The notes under the pieces: model-generated
Databases searched by the model: none
Told to the model about the DNA's origin: nothing
The model's input: the letters and a program-made list of their open reading frames with translations, nothing else
Position numbers and translations under genes: made by a program
NCBI GenBank assembly: GCA_029851415.1
Contig: CM056744.1
Span: 13,957,268 to 14,021,267 of the forward strand
DNA: 64,000 nt
Origin: Eretmocerus hayati
Lineage: Eukaryota > Arthropoda > Insecta > Hymenoptera > Aphelinidae
Direction: 5' to 3'
Shown here: piece after piece, positions 14,001-23,190 of the stretch
Layout: the number at the start of each line of letters is the position of its first letter
Position numbering within the stretch: the stretch's first letter is position 1

Positions 14001-15173
14001 GAAGGATTGAATCAAACTCTTGGGAACGCCACTGTCGACACGCAACCGCATGGGTTTTGCGAAGAAATGGACATCAGCTCACCGGTAACAGAACAAGTCA
14101 TCATTATTCCACACGCAGCAGCCAGCCATACTCCCAGTGTGTCGCATTCAATGAATCAATGCGAGAATCGACCGCGTGAAAAAACATCATCTTCCTCGTA
14201 TCGTAGCAGGTGTCACCCTTACAATGCAAGGCGACGTCGCGATTTGCGAACAGTTCAACCACAAACTTTAGATAATGGTTTATTCAATAACTACGAATTC
14301 TATTTCACGAAGTTACCATACGTAGATCCCGTTACTAGAAAGTTGGCTCAGAGGACGTATGCTGTAGCAAGTATATGGCGAAATAATGGATTCGTTCAGG
14401 AAATACTTAACCTGATGTCAGACGATTTCCAGACCTTATGCTCAGGGGAGTGGCTCAACGGAGATGTCATTGATGCAATCGCCTCTATACTTGAAAGGGG
14501 GTGGAAGGAGGCTGTATTCATGAAAACAACAGATACCCATGCCTTCTTCAATGACAAGGACCCGCCCAGGGGGTGGTTCGATATGAAGTTACCAGAAAAA
14601 GGGAAAATTTTGATGCCATTCTTCTATGGGGGGAACCATTGGCTCTTGCTCATTATTAATTTGGATGAGCATGAGTACTCGCTCATGGATTCGTTCAAGG
14701 GAGATGAGAGAACAATGCGACTGACCATGAACTTTGTACAGTTTCATTTTCAGCGTTTCATCACCTCGTGCAGGGCGTACGGAGTTGAGAACTCTTTAAC
14801 AAAGATACACAGTTGGAAATTCCGGTTACGAAAAGATCGCCGGAAGTATCAATCCGATAGCTTCAACTGTGGGATCCTTGCTATTGAGCACATGGACAAG
14901 GAAGCTAAGCGCTTACCGTTCAATACAAAGTTCAACCCTAATGCCGCAAGGGTCGCCTATGCCAACCTCATCATCAATAGTTCTGAAGATATGTCTGAAT
15001 TCTGCGTATACTGCTTCCACATTCTCAGTAACGCAACCACTCAGAGAGCGCCATCGGAGATGAGTTTCATATTCGAACAATTACGCACCCACCGAACGGA
15101 TTGCCAAACCTATGCATCTTATTCAAATCTGCTCAAATCTCACGAAATAGCGATTCTTTCTGGAAAACCATAG
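11082..15173 (+). CDS. hAT-like transposase fused to a Ulp1/C48 cysteine protease (1,363 aa)
   Basis: Start chosen at the ATG at 11,082; the reading frame is open a little upstream but without another ATG. Residues 9-52 form a BED-like zinc finger (C31, C34, H48, H52, preceded by W9 and W18); a second lies at 197-220 (C197, C200, H214, H220). The hAT-like RNase H core follows: acidic cluster D315/D316/D319, second aspartate D388 in GCDNCN, the CH motif at 418-419, the RW motif at 478-479, and the terminal motif with E757 in PNSNAGPERVWS, which matches the hAT dimerisation/catalytic segment. After an acidic, Ser-rich linker, residues about 1,090-1,290 form a Ulp1-like protease with H1186 (GGNHWLLL), D1203 (LMDSF), Q1257 and C1263 (NCG), the full C48 set. 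The transposase would cut and join element ends in the nucleus; the protease is inferred to cleave SUMO or a similar modifier. The last 499 bp lie in the right arm and are duplicated in the left arm. No internal stop is seen, so the gene may be active. Confidence 0.85.
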   Translation: MSRQYRVQWEKHPKLTEWLTRDPHDNKRPFCKLCKIFFGPMLSTLKEHAKKHPRRIVAYPDPTRRSVPHNEADLSGDILGCFAPEAAEKTACLDDTQPIEHPNLEHNEMSLLPDSLNDTSYNCNDEPGLEIVSLDESPVTFDKSLDYVLLDQACTLDQPFGFNLTPYLKKNRLSASEEEEFAKWMVYTNNEKTRVTCTFCRCDLQAVYKTLSYHDTSKKHRINTGELDPCDEMDYQKVMTEIKFVGLIVGQNLSFLLLEKLVPFVKHTLFDSAVMQRVFLDRHKATKIAVNVIAPCHVENIADILRVTPFALEIDDHTDSSNTKSVCLLVRFADPVTGEIREVLFDIIKLFDSDENQKADTDTFLRKILEPFEKHGIPLKNMICFGCDNCNLMVGIRKSISQGLMKRIPGIRIVPRACHLEHLCARDALRTMPHMFQILPNLIYNYMHGSDNRSDRWEVLQIKSQLDPLAILVNYDIRWLTYFLSIFRIYSRYNSLKVYFGNEITNKSHSGSDECVLYEFFSDPINKVYLHFLVEVFSRVYLVNKHLQAVKPLIPEKNHIIRNLYSSLLSIYIKKESIENCDLSQLDPTDESNLKPADKIFINQELKDEIDELLQGERKESFYSQCQIFLIALCESFKKRFHLSNDDSFVNLQCLLPQNALDEEFHHGQSPNLNQLVQQLPLLIRQNDNTHVHDINEEWAALFSYEFPENISQESDPSTFWKKIVDFKDAFGCPKFKNVGQFALHALSTPNSNAGPERVWSKLRLEKPKSKAKQRFKVTRGVMLSADYIIYVGGLLEFQPTQEMFRRMAINLNDDIVDERFIDDHSQYKNTNIGEEYLDECRKEEKFRQSLNERMKNLDNLLKIDDGASNSLSCGALGVKEEEMLNLIEPSLGEGFQEIIPGSPRSDVLMNGIESLESHSDLDVIPPATQGDIVNREEISHPCRLTDFYREFANSLMIERVDDSSESIRRIPDEGLNQTLGNATVDTQPHGFCEEMDISSPVTEQVIIIPHAAASHTPSVSHSMNQCENRPREKTSSSSYRSRCHPYNARRRRDLRTVQPQTLDNGLFNNYEFYFTKLPYVDPVTRKLAQRTYAVASIWRNNGFVQEILNLMSDDFQTLCSGEWLNGDVIDAIASILERGWKEAVFMKTTDTHAFFNDKDPPRGWFDMKLPEKGKILMPFFYGGNHWLLLIINLDEHEYSLMDSFKGDERTMRLTMNFVQFHFQRFITSCRAYGVENSLTKIHSWKFRLRKDRRKYQSDSFNCGILAIEHMDKEAKRLPFNTKFNPNAARVAYANLIINSSEDMSEFCVYCFHILSNATTQRAPSEMSFIFEQLRTHRTDCQTYASYSNLLKSHEIAILSGKP

Positions 15174-16511
15174 CATAACTTTCAGGTAGATGACAAGGAT
15201 AGACCAGTGAAGTCAGTGGAAAATTGGGAAAATCCAAAAACACGCTATTACTCGTGCGAAAAATGTTCAAATTTGAACTGCTGTAGATTTTACATCAGAT
15301 GTAATGATCGAAAATTACTAGTCGTGCAATCGAAGGTTTTGATAAGATTCTCTCAATAATAGGCTGCAGGAGTCGATCATAATCTTCTTCATAGAAGTTG
15401 GTAAAACCCAGAGATGACCAAGAAATTCCTAAAAATTAGTGGCTTCAATTTTTCATTGTTAGAGCTTATTAGAGTGTTCAACCTGGGACAATGTTTTTCA
15501 CTGAACCTTTGTTTTTGAGAAAAATGCGCCCAAAAAGGTTCAGTTTTCCCGCAGTTCTGAGTTCTGATGACCCTCTTCTCTCCAAAATGCATTTCTCGAA
15601 ATTGCTGCGCGACGCAAAGAACCTGTCTTATCGTTCTTTCAAGTTACGGTGTCTTGGAGCGTTTATCCATCGCGTACTTTTGAGCTTTGATATACTAAAT
15701 TTTTTAAGATATTTCTATAATCGACCACTCTGATGTTGTTTTCACTTCCTTAGATGTTTTTGACCAGACCACAATTTTCTCTGGAACTTTCCGGAGAAAT
15801 AGATATTTTCATGTTTTGAGGCAAATTCACGCGAAATTTGGGATATTTGATCGGAAGAATGGATCTTGTCCCATAATATTCGACGGTTTGGCATCAAAAT
15901 TTCCAGCAAGTAGTAGAAAGCTAATGACTTAAGATGAACTTCATCAATACGATTCGTTAGAGGGTTCGCGATACGGAAAAATGAACTAGATGAACTGTAT
16001 TTTTCCAAAATAGTGATTATGAACGGCGAGAACCCCCAATTATTGTCTAGGCCGGACTTTAGAATTGCGGTTGAAACTCTTGTCACAATTATTACGAGGA
16101 TCATCTTCATGCAATTAGATTATAACGATGATACGGCAGTGCAATAATGCAAATTCATGCTCATTCATTTAAGAAGGCTCGACATATCAAACAAACATTA
16201 CAGTCAAAGAAACTTGGATTTATTCCTCTTATTTTTATTTTTTTTTTTTAATTTTTATGTTGGTATTAAATGGTGAAAATCAAAATATTCCAAATTTGTA
16301 ATCCCAAAATTTTTTGTCAGTTTGCAAATAAAGGTAGTCATTGATTTTCCCTCGTGTCGAAAGCTTTTCCGTCACCTAAAGGTGAAGTCTCAAATTAACG
16401 AGGTAACCTTCCCATTCTCTCATTCTGAGAATCAGAAATAATTAGAAATCAGAAAATTGGAAACTCCAAAACAAGCACAATAAAATTATATAACGCGTGT
16501 TTAAATTTCAG

Positions 16512-16775
16512 CATCTGCCGCGATTCTTGATAAGCTCAGTCTGCATCTGCGCGGGTTTACTAGCGCTCACCTTCCCCGAAACTCTGCGCAAAGTACTTCC
16601 TGATTCGGTCGAAGATGCTAGACGAATCGGCATGATTGAAGATCTTACCGATAGCGATGGTCAACGATCGAAAAATCCCGGAGTTTTACGTGAAAAACTT
16701 TTTTCCGAGGATTGGGTCGATGCTGGTAACGGTGTCATCGTCAACTTTACGGACAGCAATAAACTTTCCGAGTGA
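16512..16775 (+). pseudogene. Captured last exon of an SLC22-type organic cation transporter-like gene (right arm)
   Basis: A 3' splice site (tttaaatttcag) at 16,500-16,511 is followed by an open frame of 87 codons ending at a stop. Its first 35 residues contain a hydrophobic helix ending GLLALTFPETLRK and then LPDSVEDARR, the last membrane helix and start of the cytosolic tail typical of SLC22/organic cation transporters of the major facilitator superfamily. No other exon of such a gene is seen. The piece sits between transposon sequences in an arm, so it is read as a host exon, with part of its intron, captured by the element. An exact copy lies in the left arm. Confidence 0.7.
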
Positions 16776-18397
16776 AGCGAGGGCTTCAATGCTACTGGTT
16801 TGGATATCACCATCCACGTGAATTTCGTTGTTTTGGAAGTGACGATTGGTTCAATAACTCAGATTCTTTTGGGTTGTGCCATCGCACAACTCTAGAATTG
16901 CTAGAGTCTCATGCACAAACGTTATCCCAGGTCTGGTTATTCTTACATGATTCAGGAGTCATGATAAAATGAGAGCAATGAAATATAAATTCTTGTGAGG
17001 CTACGAGATATAATGCAAGAACGACCTTGTAAGATGAATGATGGATCCAGACAGTTTTCAGCGAATGAACGAGGCAAATTCTCTAAGCTCAATTGATTTT
17101 GACGACATCTAATGTATCCTCGACTATTTCGAAGAGTATTGAGGAACTCATCAATGAACAATCTCAGAACAAGTTGTAATTGTCGTTAGGCGAAGTATAA
17201 CTTCGTTATTGTACATATACCGTTAAGTAATGCGGCCAGAGAAACCAAAGTATGTGCATATAGCTTCGATAAGAGAGAAAAATGTAATAATAATAGTTTC
17301 TTGTGTAGGTAGATTTTTTTGAAAACGATTTATTCCTATAGACTAGATGCATCAGATTATTATTGATTTAAGTGTAACTATATAATCTTAGGAGCATCCT
17401 TATCTTAAGTATTTATTATGCACATTTGCAAAAAAGTGTTCCCAATATTTACGCGCGGGAATACTGTTCTCCAGTGCTCGTGTCGATTTGAGTAATCTCT
17501 ATTTATAATGCTAAGACTAATCATTAAATTGATACTGATATTGGTATTTTATGACGCTCGATCGTCATGAAGATAGTATTGAACTCAGAATAATGTATCC
17601 AGGCCTGAATGTATCACTGTCTCTATCTTCGTATATATGTTCATCAGTAGTGAAGCTCTCTACGTTTGTCTCTCTTCCTCACTCTTTTATCATTACAAAA
17701 TTACGAGTAATTTAATCACTTTCGCATGATCCAGAGACCTCTCCCCAAAAATCACCAAAATACTTAGAATCATATATTTTTTTGATCCTCATACACCTAG
17801 AATGTTCATCTTACAGAAATCTTCAAACTGATGAAGAGATACAATGATGTGATATAATTATAAAACTTTAGGTGATTCCTGGTGCAATAAGCTGGGCAAG
17901 CTCGAGACCTCTCCCAAAAATCACCAAAATACTTGGAATCATATATCTTTTTGATTCTTATACACCTGTCAGGCTTGTTTTGTATCTTTATATCACTTTC
18001 CCGAACTGTACAAGAGTACAGTGCTCCCAGCCAAAGATAAGTAGTGAACTGACCCAAAAAACGAGTGTACCTCAAATCACCAAAAATGCAAGAAGTGGTG
18101 TATTATAATAGCAATTTTGGCTGTAGTGGTCATAGATGCTTGTGCTCTAGAATAGCGTATGAGACTGCGTGCAGATTGGTATAGTGTTGCAATACATTGA
18201 TGGATGTCTTCGTTTTGTTGAATCCATTTGTATAAAGATTATGGAGCAATCGCATGGGCATGTGATCGTAGTTGACAAATTGTTCTCGTTATAGTGGCCG
18301 TGGAGTGGATTGCGAGACTTGTAATAGCGTGTGTTAACTGAACAAATGCTCAGTTGGGTGTTGGAATATCGCAATTTCGTGCATTAATTATAATTAG

Positions 18398-18750
18398 AAT
18401 TCTTCGCGTATTAACCAGAAAACCAATGAAGAACAGTGGATCATAGATGAGCTGATGAGATATTTTAACTTACAATGTAAGACTGAATACTCTTCCAAAA
18501 ATTTAATTATTGAACAATGTTGTGATATCATCTTCTTTTAGAATTGAACATATGTGATGAATATTTCTCTGTCAATGACATTTGTAATTGTAAGCCTACA
18601 TGCTTTTGCACAACAATATACACTGGTGATTCAGATTGTGATAATACCCAAACTGATATATTGAACCCAATACGAAATTCTGAGCAAGTTCTCAACTTTG
18701 AATGTAAAAATGCTAGTCTATCGTCAAATTCACGTGCTTTGGAATAATAA
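18398..18750 (+). pseudogene. Exon-like fragments upstream of the BORCS6-like exon
   Basis: Two stretches look like exons. 18,398-18,476 has an acceptor (ataattag) and a donor (gtaaga) and reads a hydrophilic peptide including NEEQWIIDELMRYF. 18,542-18,750 has an acceptor (cttcttttag) and reads a cysteine-rich peptide ending at a stop. Direct joining of the two creates a stop codon, so the model is either wrong or broken. They may be more of the gene that supplied the BORCS6-like exon 430 bp downstream, or another host gene. The protein family is not recognised. Mirror copies lie at 5,277-5,629. Confidence 0.25.
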
Positions 18751-19182
18751 ATTGTATATTTTGAATAGTGGTTTGTGTGAATCATATACTCGCCTGAATA
18801 TATTTTTTCCATTAAATACTATATTGAACACCCCCCTCATCTTTTTACCGCAGATTGTCTACTTAGGTTTTACCCAAGACACTTCAGTGCAAACAAGATT
18901 TTATAAAAGTTCTTCGTATCACGAACGTCAAGGGGTGAAATTGAAATAGCATAAGCTGCAATGTAAAGATCCATAGGTGCCATCAGCGCTGAACCGCTGC
19001 AAGCATGGGTTTGTGATCTAATATGACTTGTGTTCTTCATAGAGTGTCAACGAAATTACAAACCTAGGTACATCCATCCAAATCTATGATCATTAAACCT
19101 CATAAGTTCAAAAATATTATGAAACAAACTTCTATCAAATTTCTCAAGAAAAACCCGTGAAATTCTTATTTGCCTATTTTAG

Positions 19183-19575
19183 ACCATCCTACTTTGAATA
19201 AACTTGAGAATGAAGCAAGAAAAATAGCTACATCAGTCGACTCTACCAGTGAAAATCTTGCTGCCATACTGCGTAGTGCATCTGCTCTGACTGTTTGATG
19301 CTTGGAAATCTATTACTGATTGTGACGCAGTGTGCAAGACTTGTGAAGCCCCTGATCACAACATCAAGTCAGTGTACCAACTCATGGCAAGGTGTGAAGA
19401 ACTATCAAAATCAATTGAAAACATGTATAAACTGTCAGAAAGAGTTAAGGATATGAAAAAAATGCTCGATATTCTAGATAATACAATGAACATGCGATTC
19501 TGTTTCAAACACTTAGTTCAGAATATCACCTTTTATATTAAATCATATGCTTGGATAATGCCTGATTCAGTGTAA
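19183..19575 (+). pseudogene. Captured BORCS6-like (DUF2365) coiled-coil exon with frameshift (right arm)
   Basis: A splice acceptor (tgcctattttag, ending at 19,182) precedes coding-like sequence. The first part reads HPTLNKLENEARKIA ... SENLAAILRSASALTV. Near 19,294-19,297 the frame shifts by one base, then continues as DAWKSITDCDAVCKTCEA, then IKSVYQLMARCEEL ... MKKMLDIL, and ends at a stop. The helix-rich pattern, with a cysteine/aspartate stretch followed by a YQLMA-CEEL segment, resembles the C-terminal domain of BORCS6, a subunit of the lysosome-positioning BORC complex. The family call is from memory of the pattern and is moderate. The frameshift marks it as non-functional. Confidence 0.5.
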
Positions 19576-20537
19576 TCATCAATAAGATGAATTGCATTTG
19601 TTAAGAGAGTGGCTTGGGATCTATTTGTAATATATCATTTGATTTTTGAAAAGCTATCATGATTAAAGACTTACTCAGAAAGTTCTTGATGGATTTTACC
19701 AAATTGTAGTGCATTAACTACTTATAAGTGGAACTGTGTGATTCCCATACGTTTCTGTTCAAGATTTTTCATGTTTTATACAAATAATTATTCTGCAAGA
19801 GCTCTAAAAATGTCAACGCAATGTCAACGTAAAAATCAACGCAATTTTGTTGGAGATTTCTGAAAATGCAAGCCCGAGTGTTTGGAGACGAATTATTTGA
19901 CATGATGGAAGTTTTGCAGCAGCAATACAAGCATACGCCAAGCCAAAGCAGACGTCTCGGCGCTTGTTATTGCGTGAAGTTAGCTGCGCACGGGCAAAAT
20001 GACATCGCGCCGCTGGCTCCCCTCTCCCTTGTGGATGTTACCAGATGTCACCCCCACCACCAGCCTTTCTCACTAGATGTCATTTGCGGCCATTTTTTTT
20101 AAAACTAGTACCACCACTGGCAGCAGACAAGTTTTTTCGAACGATGATGCGTCTGCGCGGGGCTTCTCCTCTTCTCCCTCGACTGTCCCCTCTCCGCCGA
20201 CCACCCGCCCGTATGCTTATACACGGGGACACTGCGAGCAGTTTTTTGGTACTTCAACGTAATTACTTCGATTTTTCTATATTTGCTTGCGATGGCCCAA
20301 AATTCAAGCTTCAATTTGAGCCCGCGTGCGTCCCTCCAGCAGCTAAATTCGCGGAGATCTGGGCACTTCTGTAAATGCACGGAAGGAGGAGTGGGGGTGG
20401 AATTGGGCTACTTTGAGGGCTCATAACTCAAAAACGCAGCCGGACCAAAATTCGAGACTTGGACAAGCAAATTCAGCAAATTCCGGCCTACCACAAGCAT
20501 ATTTTGGTCCAATTTGGCGGGCCAGGTTCACAGGGGT

Positions 20538-20546
20538 GATTGGTGA
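20538..20546 (+). repeat. 9-bp target-site duplication, right copy
   Basis: Second copy of gattggtga, directly after ...caggggt. The following sequence (ggatagtcaaaagttatatgc) continues the interrupted palindrome arm. Confidence 0.9.
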
Positions 20547-20768
20547 GGATAGTCAAAAGTTATATGCAAATTATCGAGGCAATTTCAAATCTTTGATTTT
20601 GGGCAAAACCACTCATATAGACCTGGGCGATGAAGAAAAATCTTTTTGGCCCTATAGACTATTGGAACTATCTTCTTTCAACACTATGAAACGGGAAAAA
20701 ACCTATAGGAGGGATAGTAAAATGGTCGGAGAAAACCTTGCTGAATTGACATGGAATTACTCGCGTAA
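20547..20768. repeat. Outer end of the older palindrome's right arm
   Basis: This is the reverse complement, with scattered differences, of about 1,288-1,512, including the stretch ggccctatagact and the TIR-like end ggaattactcgcgtaag. It was separated from 3,489 by the 17-kb insertion. Confidence 0.8.
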
Positions 20769-20986
20769 GAATTAAAAAAGAGGTAGCGTTATTGTCTTAG
20801 CCTCTGTGCTCAGAGTTCAATGGTTGCCGAATCTGAACCAGTCAATATGTTGCAAAGACAAAATGAAACCTGATGAGCACTGTTGTTCAATTGGAATAAC
20901 ACGAACTTCTTATGGAAAATCTATTCTTGTCGGATATCAGGTCTCGCTTCTTCGTTATAGATCATGATGTATTCAATGAATAATAC

Positions 20987-23190
20987 CTGCAAATGCGAAG
21001 TTTATAAGATAACCTGCTCTTGAAGATCTTAGGGCGTATTCTGCTTCTGCGTCAGAAATATCTTGCCAAACTCTTCGTGTAGCCAGATATAACATTCTGA
21101 ACTATGATAAAGAAAAGATCATCTTAGGCAACAATTCCATGAAACCGTGAGCCTGTCATCTCATCCTTGTTAAGTATTTGGGACGCGAAGTAAATGTACT
21201 CAACGTGTCCCCCGCTTCCCCCTTAATCCGTTTTGCCAACAAGTTTGGCCTACGTCGATACTCCACAATGTACCTCATAGCTCATTTTGAAATTTGTATC
21301 ATAACCTTCAAAATGAGCTACAGTACAAAAGTAGGTTCAATCTTCTTCACCCCGAGCTTAGCCATTCCAATGCCCCTAAAATAGTATTTCATCAAACTGC
21401 ATGTAGATTTGCGTGTCGATTTGATTTGTTTTAGCGAAGTAGTATGGTACGAGCGGTTTGAGTGCTATGAGTCTTTTGTAACCATCTGCATGCAGTCTCG
21501 TAACCACTTTATCGCCGAAGAACTTATGAATTATATCCAAAGTTGCGATTTTTCGATTGAAGTTCTGATAAAAGAAATAGGATTTTTTGCAAGTTTGCGC
21601 GAGAGTGTACTCAATATGCCTCCATCATGTATGAAAAGTCTGCAGCCTAAGAGAGAGAAATCAACGTGTTTTTATGAAATTTTCTTAGGATCACGATTAT
21701 TTCGCTTCTAGATATCCAAATTCGGATTTTCTTCGCTCATCTTACAGCTTCTCTCACTCACTTTCAGGAAGATTTTGAGCTATTGTGTGAATTTTGAAGA
21801 AGTGAGGGAAAAACCAGGAGAGTGAAATAGGGGCAAGTTGGGTACGACCCCGTGTAGACTCATTCTTAGCTGATGAAATAGCTCTAGATCTGAGTTTCTC
21901 GACTCTGCTCATCAAAGTGAAAGGAGCATCTCGCAAAGCTTGATAATAAGAACTAAATGCACTGAGGTGCGATGAAATTTGTCAAAATTGATACTTCCTC
22001 AAGCTAGGATAGAAAAAATCCGGATTCGTGTAAATGAAAACGAAATCCGCCATTCCAAGATACATAAAGAGATCTTTGAAACGAGTTCTGATGAAGTCCT
22101 TTCCGGTCAATTAAGGACAAGTAGTTCGATTCACAAAGTTGATGAAAAATTTGCTGGGTGTCCTAAAACTTTTGACAGGTAGTGTTATGTCCAAAATGAT
22201 ATGCGCGATGCGCAAACTGGTATGAATGGTATGTCCCCGATACGCTAATTTCAATCGGATTCTTCATAAAACTTGGGGGACACAAAAATTATTTTCTTGC
22301 ACCACCCGGCTCAGGACTGTTCGAAATACCACCCAGTACCGGGTGCTCGAGAATTTCCTTCATTTCAGGCGGTCGCCGAGATATGATCAATTTTCTTGGA
22401 GAAGTGGACCTCAAAAATGACTGTGTCCGAAAAATCGATTGACATCCACTCTTTGCGGGAGCTCTTGATGGGTACCATGACCACTTGTATCGAATGTTGA
22501 TATGACATAATTTTCATAGAAATTATGGCATTAACTGTCGCTACTACGTGTGACCCTATAATTTAGTTGTAACTGTGATACTCCGTATATCATAGAAAAT
22601 TGCATTACAATTGTTAGGACCGTTCAATCGACTTTTTCCGTCACAGAACACTTTTCCATGTGAAATTAGTTGAGAGTGATTTCTGTTGAAGTCGTAGTCG
22701 AAGATCATGGTCAATTTGGTCGGCTCAGAGGGGTAAAATACGGCGTGTTATTCCCCATGCAAATTTTTTCATCTGTATTAGTATTTGGTTTGACATACTT
22801 GCTTAGTATTAGAGTGGGTAATCCAATAACAAGTTGAAAATGTTACAAAACAACCCACCACGCTCAGATTCTCGATCATCTTATCGTAATCCTTGCCCCA
22901 TATCTGGATGAGGAATAGGACCTGAAGGATAAATGACAAACACTGGGTAAAAACCGAGAAAAAACATGCAATTCTCCAACGGAACTCACAAGTGGTGTGA
23001 TGTATGATATGTTCAAGAGCTGAATACTGTAATATATCAAATTTCTTGTAGATTCAGGTTGATAAGGCCACAGTCCTGTCAATCTCAAGAGCAGTTCATT
23101 GTGACGACCATACAAATTCTCGTCAGTATCTATTTCGAAAATATCAAACAGTTTGACCATGAATTGGTCCATGATGTGGGAATATTTCAT
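20987..23190 (-). pseudogene. Odorant receptor OR-B, 5' exons
   Basis: Exon 1 (22,990-23,190) begins MKYSHIMDQFMVKLF and contains RLTGLWPYQPES, an N-terminal signature of hymenopteran odorant receptors; its donor is ctt|gtgagt. Exon 2 (22,799-22,942) reads an FIHQ/LIQIWGKDYDK-like segment, the second membrane region. A probable small exon reads PTKLTMIFDYD (about 22,650-22,725). The next exon (20,987-21,101) has an acceptor catag and reads RMLYLATRRVWQDIS, the intracellular loop before the third helix. Odorant receptors form ligand-gated channels with Orco in sensory neuron dendrites. The downstream exons are displaced to below position 1,250 by the transposons. Confidence 0.7.

Larger units (their letters stand above)
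3490..20537 (+). mobile_element. 17-kb palindromic hAT-like/Ulp1 DNA transposon with 5.9-kb inverted arms
   Basis: The element is delimited by a 9-bp direct repeat, gattggtga, at 3,481-3,489 and 20,538-20,546. Its ends are perfect inverted repeats beginning acccctgtgaacctggcccg. Positions p and 24,027-p (24,026-p in the inner part) are complementary from 3,490/20,537 to 9,351/14,675, so each arm is about 5,862 bp. The open reading frames I compared in the two arms translate identically, apart from one change in the protease copy; the differences I noticed are one base in a poly-A run near 7,780/16,240 and one substitution (9,254 versus 14,772). The unpaired centre, 9,352-14,674, holds most of the transposase gene. 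An uninterrupted copy of the insertion site exists at about 1,500-1,590 (reverse orientation), which confirms the borders. The near-identity of the arms suggests recent origin or continuing gene conversion. Superfamily placement rests on the encoded protein; hAT elements normally make 8-bp duplications, so this is unusual. Confidence 0.9.
14675..20537 (-). repeat. Right inverted arm of the 17-kb element
   Basis: Mirror image of 3,490-9,351. It begins inside the transposase gene, between the codons for the protease histidine (14,637) and aspartate (14,688), and ends at ...caggggt next to the target duplication. The same fragments appear in reverse order: protease end, unrecognised frame 15,742-16,110 (minus), SLC22-like exon 16,512-16,775 (plus), duplicated 65-bp segments, BORCS6-like exon 19,183-19,575 (plus), and the GC-rich subterminal region. 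Confidence 0.88.

Noticed and set aside
3490..20537. Assembly artefact (false inverted duplication)
   Set aside because: A clean 9-bp duplication, an uninterrupted paralogous site, small real differences between arms and a related short element with the same ends all argue for a genuine element; long-read confirmation is still desirable.
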